A stretch of 36,340 bases of DNA from an uncultured Collinsella sp. (GCA_900759335.1 CAAEUX010000075.1:1-36340); one strand, 5' to 3'. Counted from the first letter of the stretch, positions 24,707 through 32,286 are shown. Translations and numbers: made by a program. Notes: generated from the letters alone by a model not told the origin.

Positions 24707-25717
24707 ATGGCCAAAGCAAGTGTTCGCGAGATCAGCCGCATCACCGGTTTTTCGCCTGCGACCGTGTCCAACGCGCTCAACCGCAAGCGCAGCGTGAGTG
24801 AGGAGACCGCCAAGGTCATCCTGGAGTGCGCACAGTCGCTGGGCTATCAGCAGTCGACGCAGCTCGAGAGCATTCAGTTTGTGCTCGCGCGCAAGACGGG
24901 CGCCATTCTGGATGAGAGCACCTTTCATCCCGCGGTCATCGAGGGCGTGGAGCGCCAGGCGCGGCGTCACGGTATGAGCACGAGCTTTGTTTCGCTCGAC
25001 TTTAGCGACTTGGATGCCGTGCGTCCGCAGGTCGAGGGCCTGATCGCCGATCCGTCCGCTGCTATCGTGCTGATGGGTACCGAGCTGGGTGAGGAAGACT
25101 ACGCCTTGTTTGCCAACGCTGCCGCCCACCTGATCGTGCTCGACGGCTGGAGCGACCGCCAGTATTTCGACGCCGTGGTCATCGCCAACACCGATTCGGT
25201 GCTGCGTGCCGTGGATTACCTCATCGAGAAAGGCCACAAGCAAATCGGCTATCTGGCGGGCGACCTTCGTATCCGCAACTTTAAGGATCGCGAGCGCGGC
25301 TATCGCCAAGCGCTCGAGGACGCGGGCCTTGAGGCCAACCCGACATGGCGCGTCACGCTGGGCACCACGCTCGAGGGTGCCTATCGCGACATGGGCGTGT
25401 GGCTCGACAGCGTCTCGCGCGACGACCTGCCGACGGCTTTCTTTGCCGAGAACGACGTGCTCGCCGTAGGCGCCATGCGCGCGCTGAACGAGCACGGTAT
25501 TCGCGTGCCCGAGGATGTCTCGATCATCGGCTTTGACGATCTGTCTTTGGGCGCCTTCTCCAACCCGCCGCTCACCACGGTGCACGTTCCCAAGCACGAG
25601 GTGGGCGAGATCGCGGTGCGCCGCCTGGTGGGTAACATCCGCAATCCCAAGAGCTATACCTGCAAGACAGCCGTATCGACCTATTTTGTCGAGCGCCAAA
25701 GCGTGCGTGAGATCTAG
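24707..25717 (+). CDS. LacI-family transcriptional regulator
   Basis: A 336-aa repressor. The N-terminal helix-turn-helix (about 5-50, SVREISRITGFSPATVSNALN) with hinge is followed by a periplasmic-binding-protein-like sensor domain (about 60-330; VLMGTELGEED, FFAENDVLAVGAMRALNEHG, IIGFDDLSLGAFSNPPLTTV). The start is ATG 24707 with AGGGGGA upstream. It has its own terminator and stands directly before the isomerase/transketolase/kinase genes, whose upstream region has half-sites resembling those at its own promoter, so it probably controls that operon. The effector is unknown, likely the sugar or a phosphorylated intermediate. Confidence 0.94.
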   Translation: MAKASVREISRITGFSPATVSNALNRKRSVSEETAKVILECAQSLGYQQSTQLESIQFVLARKTGAILDESTFHPAVIEGVERQARRHGMSTSFVSLDFSDLDAVRPQVEGLIADPSAAIVLMGTELGEEDYALFANAAAHLIVLDGWSDRQYFDAVVIANTDSVLRAVDYLIEKGHKQIGYLAGDLRIRNFKDRERGYRQALEDAGLEANPTWRVTLGTTLEGAYRDMGVWLDSVSRDDLPTAFFAENDVLAVGAMRALNEHGIRVPEDVSIIGFDDLSLGAFSNPPLTTVHVPKHEVGEIAVRRLVGNIRNPKSYTCKTAVSTYFVERQSVREI

Positions 25718-25783
25718 GCGAAGAAAACGCCGGGCCGCAGGGCGGCAAAGCTCGCTAAGGCAGCCATATCTAACTCTACTAAG

Positions 25784-25809
25784 AGAGGGTCCATCGGGGC
25801 CCTCTTTTT
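25784..25809 (+). terminator. Intrinsic terminator of the LacI-type gene
   Basis: AGAGGGTCC (25784-25792) pairs with GGGCCCTCT (25797-25805, one G-U) and five T residues follow. Confidence 0.88.
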
Positions 25810-25820
25810 GTTTCCCTTGT

Positions 25821-25954
25821 ATGTTCAGATTGTTTACATACCGTTTAGGCTGATTTCTCTACCGCTTACGGGACTTTCGCGTTAAACTTCTAAACACTGA
25901 AGTAAAACATTTAGTAAACAGAACAAAACGAAACGCGCGTCTGTTTACTGAACA
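25821..25954 (+). promoter_or_regulatory. Promoter/operator region of the isomerase operon
   Basis: This AT-rich stretch repeats TGTTTA/TAAACA half-sites. The best palindrome is TGTTTACTGAACA (25942-25954), 22 bp before the start codon. CATTTAGTAAACA (25908-25920) lies 34 bp upstream centre to centre, and TGTTCAGATTGTTTAC lies at about 25822-25837. Such spacing suits cooperative LacI-family binding. The -35/-10 elements are not clear. Confidence 0.5.
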
Positions 25955-25975
25955 TGTGATTAGGGGAGGACGTAC

Positions 25976-27376
25976 ATGGATAAGATCAAGCTCGGTTTTG
26001 TGCCCACGCGCCGCAGTATCTTTAGCGCGCCGGACGCGATCAAGTATCGCGGCCTGACGGCTGATCGTCTGCGCGAGATCGGCGTCGACATCGTGGATAT
26101 CGACGACATCAATGACGAGGGCCTGCTGTTCGACGACAGCCATATCGAGCCTATCGTCAAGAAGTTCCGCGCCGAGGGCGTCGACGGAATCATGCTGTGC
26201 CACGCCAACTTTGGCACCGAGTACGTTTGTGCTCGCCTTGCCCGCGAGCTCGGCCTGCCCGTGCTGCTGTGGGGCCCGCGCGACGAGCGCCCCGAGCCCG
26301 ACGGCACCCGCCTGCGCGATAGCCAGTGCGGCCTGTTCGCCACCGGCAAGGTCCTGCGCCGCTTCCAGGTCCCCTTCACCTACATGACCAACTGCCGTCT
26401 GACCGACCCCGAGTTCGAGCGCGGCGTTTGGGACTTTTTGGCCGTGTGCAACGTGGTCAAGACCTTCAAGCACACTCGCATCCTGCAGATGGCCACCCGT
26501 CCGTTCGACTTCTGGTCGACCATGTGCAACGAGGGCGAGCTGCTCGAGAAGTTCAACATCCAGCTTTCGCCTATCCCCATGACCGAGCTTGTCCAGGCTG
26601 TGCGCGACGCCCAGGCCGACGAGCAGGCCATGGCCGCCATGCTTGCCCACATCAACGACAGCTTTGAGATCTGCATCCCCGAGGACAAGGTCCCCGCGGT
26701 CGCCGGTCTTGCTATCGCCATGAAGCGCCTGGTCGAGAAGTATGGCTGCAATGCCGGTGCCATTCAGTGCTGGAACGCTCTGCAGGACGAGCTGGGCATT
26801 ATGCCCTGCGCCGCCAACGCCATCCTCAACGAGATGGGCATTCCTATCGTATGCGAGACCGATATCCACGGCGCCATCACCGCGCTGATGGTCGAGGCCG
26901 CCGACCTGGGCCGTCACCGCGGCATGTTCGCCGACTGGACCGTGCGCCATCCCGATAACGAGAACGGTGAGTTGCTACAGCACTGCGGCCCCTGGCCCTG
27001 CAGCTGCGCGGCCGTCAAGCCCAAGCTCACCTACCCGCTGGCTTTCGATCACCCCGGCGCGCTGACGGCCGAGGCCAAGCACGGCGACCTCACCCTTGCC
27101 CGCTTTGACGGTGACAACGGCGAGTACTCGCTGCTACTGGGCAACGCCCGCGGCATCGACGGCCCGGCCGGCATGGGCACCTACCTGTGGGTCGAGGTCG
27201 ACAACCTCAAGCGCCTCGAGGCCAAGATCGTCGAGGGCCCCTACATCCACCACTGCGTCGCTATTCACGCCAACGTGGTGCCGGTGCTCTACGAGGCCTG
27301 CAAGTACATCGGCATCCAGCCCGACCTGTACGACCCCATTGAAGAAGACGTCAAAGCCTACCTGCGAGGAGAGTAG
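25976..27376 (+). CDS. L-fucose/L-arabinose isomerase-family protein
   Basis: A 466-aa aldose-ketose isomerase-like enzyme. The N-terminal Rossmann-like half (VDGIMLCHANFGTEYVCARLAREL at 69-92) and the metal-binding half with IVCETDIHGAIT (291-302) follow the FucI/AraA superfamily, where the Glu and Asp of this motif hold Mn2+. ADWTVRHPD and GPWPC (about 319-341) are further active-site-like segments. It is shorter than FucI (about 590) and close to AraA-type or uncharacterised family members, so the substrate cannot be read. GGGGAGGA precedes ATG. It is first in an operon with a split transketolase (2 bp downstream) and an FGGY kinase, implying an aldose converted to a ketose that is then phosphorylated and cleaved. 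Confidence 0.9.
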   Translation: MDKIKLGFVPTRRSIFSAPDAIKYRGLTADRLREIGVDIVDIDDINDEGLLFDDSHIEPIVKKFRAEGVDGIMLCHANFGTEYVCARLARELGLPVLLWGPRDERPEPDGTRLRDSQCGLFATGKVLRRFQVPFTYMTNCRLTDPEFERGVWDFLAVCNVVKTFKHTRILQMATRPFDFWSTMCNEGELLEKFNIQLSPIPMTELVQAVRDAQADEQAMAAMLAHINDSFEICIPEDKVPAVAGLAIAMKRLVEKYGCNAGAIQCWNALQDELGIMPCAANAILNEMGIPIVCETDIHGAITALMVEAADLGRHRGMFADWTVRHPDNENGELLQHCGPWPCSCAAVKPKLTYPLAFDHPGALTAEAKHGDLTLARFDGDNGEYSLLLGNARGIDGPAGMGTYLWVEVDNLKRLEAKIVEGPYIHHCVAIHANVVPVLYEACKYIGIQPDLYDPIEEDVKAYLRGE

Positions 27377-27378
27377 AA

Positions 27379-28215
27379 ATGGCAACTATCGAAGAGCTTG
27401 AGTCCCTGCGCTGGGACCTTCGCCGTGATTGCGTCGATATCATCATGGCTGGCGCCGGCGGCCATATCGGCGGCGACATGTCGGTGATCGACGCCCTCAT
27501 GACCCTCTATGCCAACCACCTTAACATTTCGCCCGAGACCGTCGACGACCCCAATCGCGACCGTTTTGTGCTCTCTAAGGGCCACGCCATGGAGGCCTAC
27601 TACGCGGTGCTGTGCCACGAGGGCTATCTGGACCTCGATGACGTCAAGGCCCGCTTCTCCAAGTTCGGCAGCCCCTACATCGGCCACCCCAACAACAAGC
27701 TCAAGGGCATCGAGATGAACTCGGGTTCGCTGGGCCATGGCCTGCCCGTGGCCGTGGGCATGGCGCTTGCCGGCAAGATGGACGGCCGCGACTACCGCGT
27801 CTACACCATCATGGGCGACGGCGAGCTTGCCGAGGGCTCAGTCTGGGAAGGCGCCATGAGCGGTGGCAACTACCAGCTCGATAATCTGTGCGCGCTCGTG
27901 GACCGCAACCGCCTGCAGATCAGCGGCAGCACCGAGGACGTCATGAAGCAGGATTCGCAGGAGGAGCGCTGGGCCGCCTTCGGCTGGAATGTGCTCTCCA
28001 TTCCGGGCAACGACGTCCAGGCCATCGATGCCGCGCTGACGCTTGCGGCCGAGACCAGCGGAAAGCCCACGGTCATCATTCTCAACACGGTGAAGGGCTA
28101 TGGCTCGCCTGTCATGGAGGACAAGGCCTCCTGGCATCATCACCTGCCCAACGATGAGGAATATGCCCAGATCATCGCCGATTTCGCTGCCCATAAGGAG
28201 GCCATCAATGGCTAA
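27379..28215 (+). CDS. Transketolase, N-terminal (TPP-binding) subunit
   Basis: A 278-aa subunit corresponding to the first third of a classical transketolase. It has the SKGHAMEAYYAVL helix (66-78), the GSLGHGLPVAVGMAL segment (116-130) and the thiamine pyrophosphate motif starting GDGELAEGSVWEG (146-158) and ending around VDRN (174-177). The partner C-terminal subunit overlaps its end by 8 bp. Two-subunit transketolases occur in archaea, many anaerobes and dedicated sugar pathways such as apulose-4-phosphate transketolase AptAB. It starts 2 bp after the isomerase stop with GAGGAG inside the isomerase end. Context suggests a dedicated enzyme rather than the housekeeping one. Confidence 0.93.
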   Translation: MATIEELESLRWDLRRDCVDIIMAGAGGHIGGDMSVIDALMTLYANHLNISPETVDDPNRDRFVLSKGHAMEAYYAVLCHEGYLDLDDVKARFSKFGSPYIGHPNNKLKGIEMNSGSLGHGLPVAVGMALAGKMDGRDYRVYTIMGDGELAEGSVWEGAMSGGNYQLDNLCALVDRNRLQISGSTEDVMKQDSQEERWAAFGWNVLSIPGNDVQAIDAALTLAAETSGKPTVIILNTVKGYGSPVMEDKASWHHHLPNDEEYAQIIADFAAHKEAING

Positions 28216-29149
28216 CAAGATCGCCAACCGCAAGGTTATCTGCGACACGCTGCTCGAGGCCGCCGAGACCGATAAGGACATCGTCGTCCTGTGCTCCGAC
28301 TCCCGCGGCTCCGCATCGCTCACGCCGTTCTTCGATCAGTATCCCCAGCAGTCCGTCGAGGTCGGCATCGCCGAGCAGGACCTGGTGAGTATCGCCGCCG
28401 GCATGGCTTCGTGCGGCAAGAAGGCCTGGGCCGCCTCGCCGGCGTCCTTTGTGACCACGCGCTCGTATGAGCAGTGCAAGGTCGACGTCTCGTACTCCAA
28501 CACCAACGTCAAGCTCATCGGCATTTCGGGCGGCGTGTCCTACGGCGCTCTGGGCATGAGCCATCACTCCGCGCAGGATATCGCTGCCATGAGCGCGATT
28601 CCCAACATGCGCGTGTATCTGCCGAGCGATCGTTTTCAGACTGCCGAGCTCGTGCGCGCACTGGTTGCCGACAACAAGCCGGCCTATATCCGCGTGGGCC
28701 GCAACCCGGTCGAGGACGTGTATACCCAGGACGAGTGCCCGTTCCAGATGGACCGCGCCACCTGGGTGCGTCGCGGCACCGATGTGACGATTGTCGCCAC
28801 CGGCGAGATGGTCCGCCATGCCGTGGACGCCGCTGATCTGCTCGCCGAGCAGGGCATCTCCGCCACCGTGCTCGACATGTACTGCGTCAAGCCGCTCGAT
28901 GCCGAGGCCGTGATCGAGGCCGCCGGTGCCACGCGCGTCGTCGTGACCGTCGAGGAGCACAGCCCCTTTGGCGGCCTGGGCTCCATGGTCGCGCAGGTCG
29001 TGGGCGAGCATTGCCCGCGTCCGGTCAAGTGCCTGAGTCTGCCCGACGCGCCGGTCATCACCGGCACGAGCCCCGAGGTCTTTGCGCACTACGGTCTCAC
29101 TGGCGAAGGCATTGCCAAGACCGTTGCCGAGTTCCTTCCCGCAGAGTAA
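28208..29149 (+). CDS. Transketolase, C-terminal subunit
   Basis: A 313-aa partner subunit. It contains the pyrimidine-binding domain with the TPP-activating Glu56 in VGIAEQDLVSIAAGMA, the SHHSAQDIAAMSAIPNMRVYLPSD segment and a C-terminal transketolase domain (about 190-305; VLDMYCVKPLDAEAV). ATG 28208 lies inside the end of the preceding gene with AAGGAGG upstream, so the two subunits are translationally coupled. The dimer should transfer a two-carbon ketol unit between a ketose phosphate and an aldose phosphate. Confidence 0.93.
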   Translation: MANKIANRKVICDTLLEAAETDKDIVVLCSDSRGSASLTPFFDQYPQQSVEVGIAEQDLVSIAAGMASCGKKAWAASPASFVTTRSYEQCKVDVSYSNTNVKLIGISGGVSYGALGMSHHSAQDIAAMSAIPNMRVYLPSDRFQTAELVRALVADNKPAYIRVGRNPVEDVYTQDECPFQMDRATWVRRGTDVTIVATGEMVRHAVDAADLLAEQGISATVLDMYCVKPLDAEAVIEAAGATRVVVTVEEHSPFGGLGSMVAQVVGEHCPRPVKCLSLPDAPVITGTSPEVFAHYGLTGEGIAKTVAEFLPAE

Positions 29150-29152
29150 TTG

Positions 29153-29187
29153 GAATGTGACAAAGGGACAGTCCCTTTGTCACATTC
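29153..29187 (+). repeat. Perfect palindromic REP-like hairpin inside the sugar operon
   Basis: GAATGTGACAAAGGGA (29153-29168) and its exact inverse complement (29172-29187) flank a CAG loop, starting 4 bp after the transketolase stop. TTTT follows shortly, so it could act as a weak terminator or stabiliser between transketolase and kinase. The CAAAGGGACAGTCCCTTTG core recalls dispersed RAYT-associated repeats. Confidence 0.75.
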
Positions 29188-29205
29188 GTTTTGAAAGGGG
29201 TGGCC

Positions 29206-30696
29206 ATGGGCCGCTACATCATCGGAATCGATCAATCCACGCAGGGCACGAAGGCGCTGCTGGTGGACGAGGGCGGCCATCTGATTCATCGTGCCGACCG
29301 CTCGCATCGCCAGATTGTCAATGATGCCGGCTGGGTGAGCCATGATCCGGTCGAGATCGCCGCCAACGTGTTGGCCGTGGCGCGTGCCGTGGTGGAGGAG
29401 ACCGGGGTCAATCCGGCCGACATTGCCGGTATTGGCATCTCCAACCAGCGCGAGACCACCGTTGCCTGGAACCGCACGACGGGCGAGCCGCTGTGCGACG
29501 CCGTGGTGTGGCAGTGTGCCCGCGCCCGCGAGCTGTGTGACGAGCTTGCGGCGCGCGAAGGCGTGGCAGAGCTGGTACGTGACACAACGGGCCTGGTGCT
29601 CTCGCCCTACTATCCGGCGGGCAAGATGGCTTGGATCCTCGCGAACGTTCCGGCGGCTGCCGAGGCCGCGGCGTCGGGTGAGCTGTGTCTGGGCACCATC
29701 GATGCCTGGGTGGTCTGGACGCTCACGGGCGGCGCGGAGTTTCGCTGTGACTGGTCCAATGCCAGCCGCACGCAGCTCTTCGACCTGCGCCGTGGCTGCT
29801 GGAGCGAGCCGGTGTGCGAGGCCTTTGGCATCGATCCGGCCTGCCTGCCGCAGGTGACCGATTCCGACGGTCTGTTTGGCACAACGGACCTGGATGGCTT
29901 TTTGCCCGCACCCGTGCCGGTACACGGCGTGCTGGGCGACAGCCATGCGGCCCTGTTTGCGCAGGGTTGCCACAGCCGCGGCATGGCCAAAGCGACCTAT
30001 GGCACCGGTAGCTCGGTCATGATGAACGTCGGCAACGAGTTTGTCGCCAGCTCGCACGGGCTTTCGAGCTCGCTCGCATGGCGCATGGACGGCGTGACCG
30101 AGTACGTGCTCGAGGGCAACGTGAGCTATGCCGGCGCCGTCAAGACGTGGCTGCGCGACGACCTGGAGCTCATTAATAATCCCGAGGAAGTCACCGACTT
30201 GTGCTACGCCGCCAATCCGGCGAGTCGTGTCTACTTTGTGCCGGCGTTTACCGGCTTGGGCGCGCCGCACTGGGCGAGCGACGCCGAGGGCTGCGTCTTT
30301 GGCATGACGCGCACCACGGGTCGCGCGGAGTTCGTAAAAGCTGCAGACGAATCGATTGCCTATCAAATCTTTGACGTAATTGACGCAATGGTCGAGGATT
30401 CGGGCGCGGCACTTGCCGAGCTTCGTGTTGACGGCGGCCCCACGCGCGACGCGTACCTGATGCAGTTTGAGAGCGACTTGGTTGGCTCGCCCATCCGCAT
30501 CGCGAGCAACGACGAGATGAGCGGCCTGGGCGCGGCTTGGGCCTGCGGTATCGCGCTGGGCATGTATACGCGCGATGTCGTCGACGTCTACGGCGCCCGT
30601 GGCATCGTGGAGCCGTCGATGCCCGCTGACGAGCGAGCCAAAAAGATCGCCGGCTGGCGCCACGCTGTCAAATCAACAATTGCATACACTGCCTAG
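29206..30696 (+). CDS. FGGY-family carbohydrate kinase, glycerol-kinase-like
   Basis: A 496-aa sugar kinase. The N-terminal phosphate-binding loop is GIDQSTQGTK (7-16). GISNQRETTVAWN (77-89), VVWQCARA (100-107) and GTIDAWVVWTLTGG follow glycerol kinase closely, and the C-terminal ATP site has DGGPTRDAYLMQ. The residues contacting glycerol in GlpK (Arg, Glu, Trp, Tyr, Asp) are mostly present, but the GDQQ motif is GDSH here. This suggests a related but different polyol or ketose substrate. The operon position after an isomerase and transketolase favours phosphorylating a ketose. Annotation as glycerol kinase may be wrong; apulose or xylulose kinase are alternatives. AAAGGGG precedes ATG 29206. 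Confidence 0.9.
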   Translation: MGRYIIGIDQSTQGTKALLVDEGGHLIHRADRSHRQIVNDAGWVSHDPVEIAANVLAVARAVVEETGVNPADIAGIGISNQRETTVAWNRTTGEPLCDAVVWQCARARELCDELAAREGVAELVRDTTGLVLSPYYPAGKMAWILANVPAAAEAAASGELCLGTIDAWVVWTLTGGAEFRCDWSNASRTQLFDLRRGCWSEPVCEAFGIDPACLPQVTDSDGLFGTTDLDGFLPAPVPVHGVLGDSHAALFAQGCHSRGMAKATYGTGSSVMMNVGNEFVASSHGLSSSLAWRMDGVTEYVLEGNVSYAGAVKTWLRDDLELINNPEEVTDLCYAANPASRVYFVPAFTGLGAPHWASDAEGCVFGMTRTTGRAEFVKAADESIAYQIFDVIDAMVEDSGAALAELRVDGGPTRDAYLMQFESDLVGSPIRIASNDEMSGLGAAWACGIALGMYTRDVVDVYGARGIVEPSMPADERAKKIAGWRHAVKSTIAYTA

Positions 30697-30710
30697 CATG
30701 ATTTTTCTGG

Positions 30711-30741
30711 GACGGGGATTAAAAACTCATTGATCCCCGTC
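30711..30741 (+). terminator. Hairpin after the kinase gene, possible terminator
   Basis: GACGGGGAT (30711-30719) pairs with ATCCCCGTC (30733-30741) 14 bp after the kinase stop. It lacks a T tract, so it may be a repeat unit rather than a true terminator. Confidence 0.45.
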
Positions 30742-30750
30742 TCGGGCAGC

Positions 30751-30830
30751 TCATTTGGGACGAGGCTTTTTTGACTGGTATGATTGGTGCGACCATTCGA
30801 ACCAGCTAAAAGAGCCCCGTCCCAAATTGA
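30751..30830. repeat. 80-bp inverted-repeat element upstream of luxS
   Basis: The end at 30751-30779 (TTTGGGACGAGGC, then ACTGGT) is repeated inverted at 30801-30830 (ACCAGC, then GCCCCGTCCCAAA) with a few mismatches, around a 21-bp centre. It ends 19 bp before the luxS start and will be in or near the luxS leader. It looks like a MITE or REP pair; a regulatory hairpin is possible. Confidence 0.6.
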
Positions 30831-30848
30831 CTACCGAGAGGATCTGCT

Positions 30849-31337
30849 ATGGAGCGCATCGCGAGCTTTTCCGTTGACCATCTGCTGCTTGAGCCCGGCG
30901 TGTATGTGAGCCGCATCGACCGCGATCCGGCGACCGGCGCCGCCGTCACCACCTTTGACCTGCGCCTGACCACGCCCAATAAGGAGCCGGTCATGAACAC
31001 CGCCGAGTGCCACACCATCGAGCACCTGGGCGCGACGTTCCTTCGCAACCATGCCGAGTGGTCGAGCCGCATTGTCTACTTTGGCCCCATGGGCTGCCGC
31101 ACGGGCTTTTACCTGGTCGTGTTTGGTGAGGTGACGAGCGAGGAGATTCTGTCGCTCGTGCGTGAGCTGTTCGAGTTTGTCGCCGGCTTTGAGGGCGATG
31201 TCCCCGGTGCCGCTCCCGAGGAGTGCGGTAACTATCTGGACCAGAACCTCCCCATGGCAAACTGGCTCGCACGCCGCTACCTCGACCGCGACCTGGCCGA
31301 TATCGACGAGAAGCACCTGCATTATCAGCAGGCATAA
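30849..31337 (+). CDS. luxS: S-ribosylhomocysteine lyase
   Basis: A 162-aa cytosolic metalloenzyme that cleaves S-ribosylhomocysteine to homocysteine and DPD, the precursor of autoinducer-2, in the activated methyl cycle. All active-site elements are present: HTIEH (His55, His59), catalytic Cys83 in GPMGCRTGFYL, and the third metal ligand Cys126 in ECGNY. The length is standard for LuxS. GAGAGGA precedes ATG. It is monocistronic, flanked by a repeat element upstream and a strong terminator downstream; mtnN/pfs is not adjacent. Confidence 0.97.
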   Translation: MERIASFSVDHLLLEPGVYVSRIDRDPATGAAVTTFDLRLTTPNKEPVMNTAECHTIEHLGATFLRNHAEWSSRIVYFGPMGCRTGFYLVVFGEVTSEEILSLVRELFEFVAGFEGDVPGAAPEECGNYLDQNLPMANWLARRYLDRDLADIDEKHLHYQQA

Positions 31338-31366
31338 GTGCTTCACTGCTCAAAACGCGTGCATCG

Positions 31367-31397
31367 GGTGCCCTCGCTTATGCGGGGGCACCTTTTT
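31367..31397 (+). terminator. Intrinsic terminator of luxS
   Basis: GGTGCCCTCGC (31367-31377) pairs with GCGGGGGCACC (31382-31392, one U-G) across TTAT, followed by TTTTT. Confidence 0.92.
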
Positions 31398-31424
31398 GTT
31401 GACCAGGCGAAGTGGGTGTATAAA
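31396..31424 (+). promoter_or_regulatory. Candidate promoter of the DUF4867 gene
   Basis: TTGTTG (31396-31401) and TATAAA (31419-31424) are 17 bp apart, overlapping the T tract of the luxS terminator. A transcript would start near 31431 and include the inverted repeat at 31447-31472. Confidence 0.5.
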
Positions 31425-31446
31425 ACCGCTCGGGATTGTTCTAGAA

Positions 31447-31472
31447 TGTTCGTATAGTCACATTTACGAACA
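31447..31472 (+). promoter_or_regulatory. Perfect inverted repeat abutting the DUF4867 ribosome binding site
   Basis: TGTTCGTA (31447-31454) and TACGAACA (31465-31472) are exact inverse complements 10 bp apart. The right arm ends in the CAGGAG ribosome binding site. It could be an operator or an RNA hairpin masking translation initiation. Confidence 0.6.
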
Positions 31473-31481
31473 GGAGTGAAC

Positions 31482-32126
31482 ATGCATATCTACTCTGTTA
31501 CCGATCCCGAGTTCAAGTCCTACGGCCGCGTGTGGGACGACGTACCCTCCAGCCTGACCGTCCCGCTTGTCGAGGCGCTCGCCGCCACGCCCATTACCGA
31601 GGGCAGCAAGTATGTGGCCTCCGCGCCCGAGCTCGAGCAGGTCGAAGGCGCCGAAACGCTCGGTCTGCTCATGTACGGCGGCCGCCCCTTCCAGCTGGGC
31701 TGGTGCAACGGCCATAACACGAAGCTCAACTGCCTGGAGTATCACCGCGCCAGCGAGTTCAACCTGGGCGCTCGCGACTTTATCCTGCTGCTGGCCAAGC
31801 GCGAGCAAATCGTCGACGGCAAGCTCGATACCGCGCAGGTCAAGGCATTCCGCGCGCCGGCCGGTACGCTCGTCGAGGTCTACGCCACGACGCTCCATTA
31901 CACGCCGTGCATGGTCGACGACGACGGCTTCCAGGTGATGGTTGCGCTGCCCGCTGGTACCAACGGCCCGCGTCCCGAGGCTGCGACCGACATGCCTGCC
32001 GCCGGTGACAGCTACTGCTACTGGAAGGCCGACAAGTGGGTCCTCTGTCACGCCGACAGCCCCAAGGCAGCCGAAGGCGGCTACGTAGGCCTCATCGGCA
32101 AAAATCTCGACATCACCGTGGACTAG
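31482..32126 (+). CDS. DUF4867 family protein
   Basis: A 214-aa cytosolic protein matching DUF4867, recognised from MYGGRPFQLGWCNGHNTKLN (65-84) and EYHRASEFNLGARDFILLLAK (86-106). The segment order, with a conserved His in EYHR, an acidic residue, and later TLHYTPC, resembles a cupin-like metal-binding beta barrel. Family members often sit near sugar or lyxose/fucose metabolism genes, so a sugar isomerase or mutarotase-like role is conceivable but unproven. ATG 31482 follows AGGAG at 5 bp; an in-frame GTG at 31476 overlaps the site. It is monocistronic behind a perfect inverted repeat. Confidence 0.85.
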   Translation: MHIYSVTDPEFKSYGRVWDDVPSSLTVPLVEALAATPITEGSKYVASAPELEQVEGAETLGLLMYGGRPFQLGWCNGHNTKLNCLEYHRASEFNLGARDFILLLAKREQIVDGKLDTAQVKAFRAPAGTLVEVYATTLHYTPCMVDDDGFQVMVALPAGTNGPRPEAATDMPAAGDSYCYWKADKWVLCHADSPKAAEGGYVGLIGKNLDITVD

Positions 32127-32131
32127 CGCAT

Positions 32132-32182
32132 CGCCCCAAACCACCACAAAGGTGCCTGTCTCCTTTGCGGTGGTTTGGGGCG
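32132..32182. repeat. 21-bp-stem palindrome after the DUF4867 gene
   Basis: CGCCCCAAACCACC-ACAAAGG (32132-32152) pairs with 32162-32182 with one A-C mismatch around TGCCTGTCT. It lies just after the stop and probably terminates or stabilises the transcript. The CAAAGGTGCCTGTCTCCTTTG core resembles the dispersed repeats elsewhere in the window. Confidence 0.65.
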
Positions 32183-32280
32183 GGCGGATATCGGGAAGTG
32201 CCAGACGGGGGAGGCTGCCGGGCGCCTTGCCGTCTGCGGATTTTGGGACATACGGACCGCTTTTTCGACCCATCTGTCGG

Positions 32281-32286
32281 TACACT
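32281..32286 (+). promoter_or_regulatory. Candidate -10 of the signalling operon
   Basis: TACACT at 32281-32286 would start RNA near 32293. An ATG at 32296 would then be almost leaderless, and the one at 32380 would have an 87-base leader. The -35 is weak. Confidence 0.4.

Noticed and set aside
25859..26950. 363-codon minus-strand open frame opposite the isomerase
   Set aside because: Antisense artefact rich in Gly/Ala/Val/His; it crosses the promoter region and overlaps a recognised isomerase-family gene.
29089..30663. 524-codon minus-strand open frame opposite the FGGY kinase
   Set aside because: Low-complexity antisense reading with no domain; the plus strand encodes a kinase with all motifs.
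29206..30696. Confident call as glycerol kinase glpK
   Set aside because: The substrate loop differs from GlpK and the operon has no glycerol genes, so the substrate is left open.
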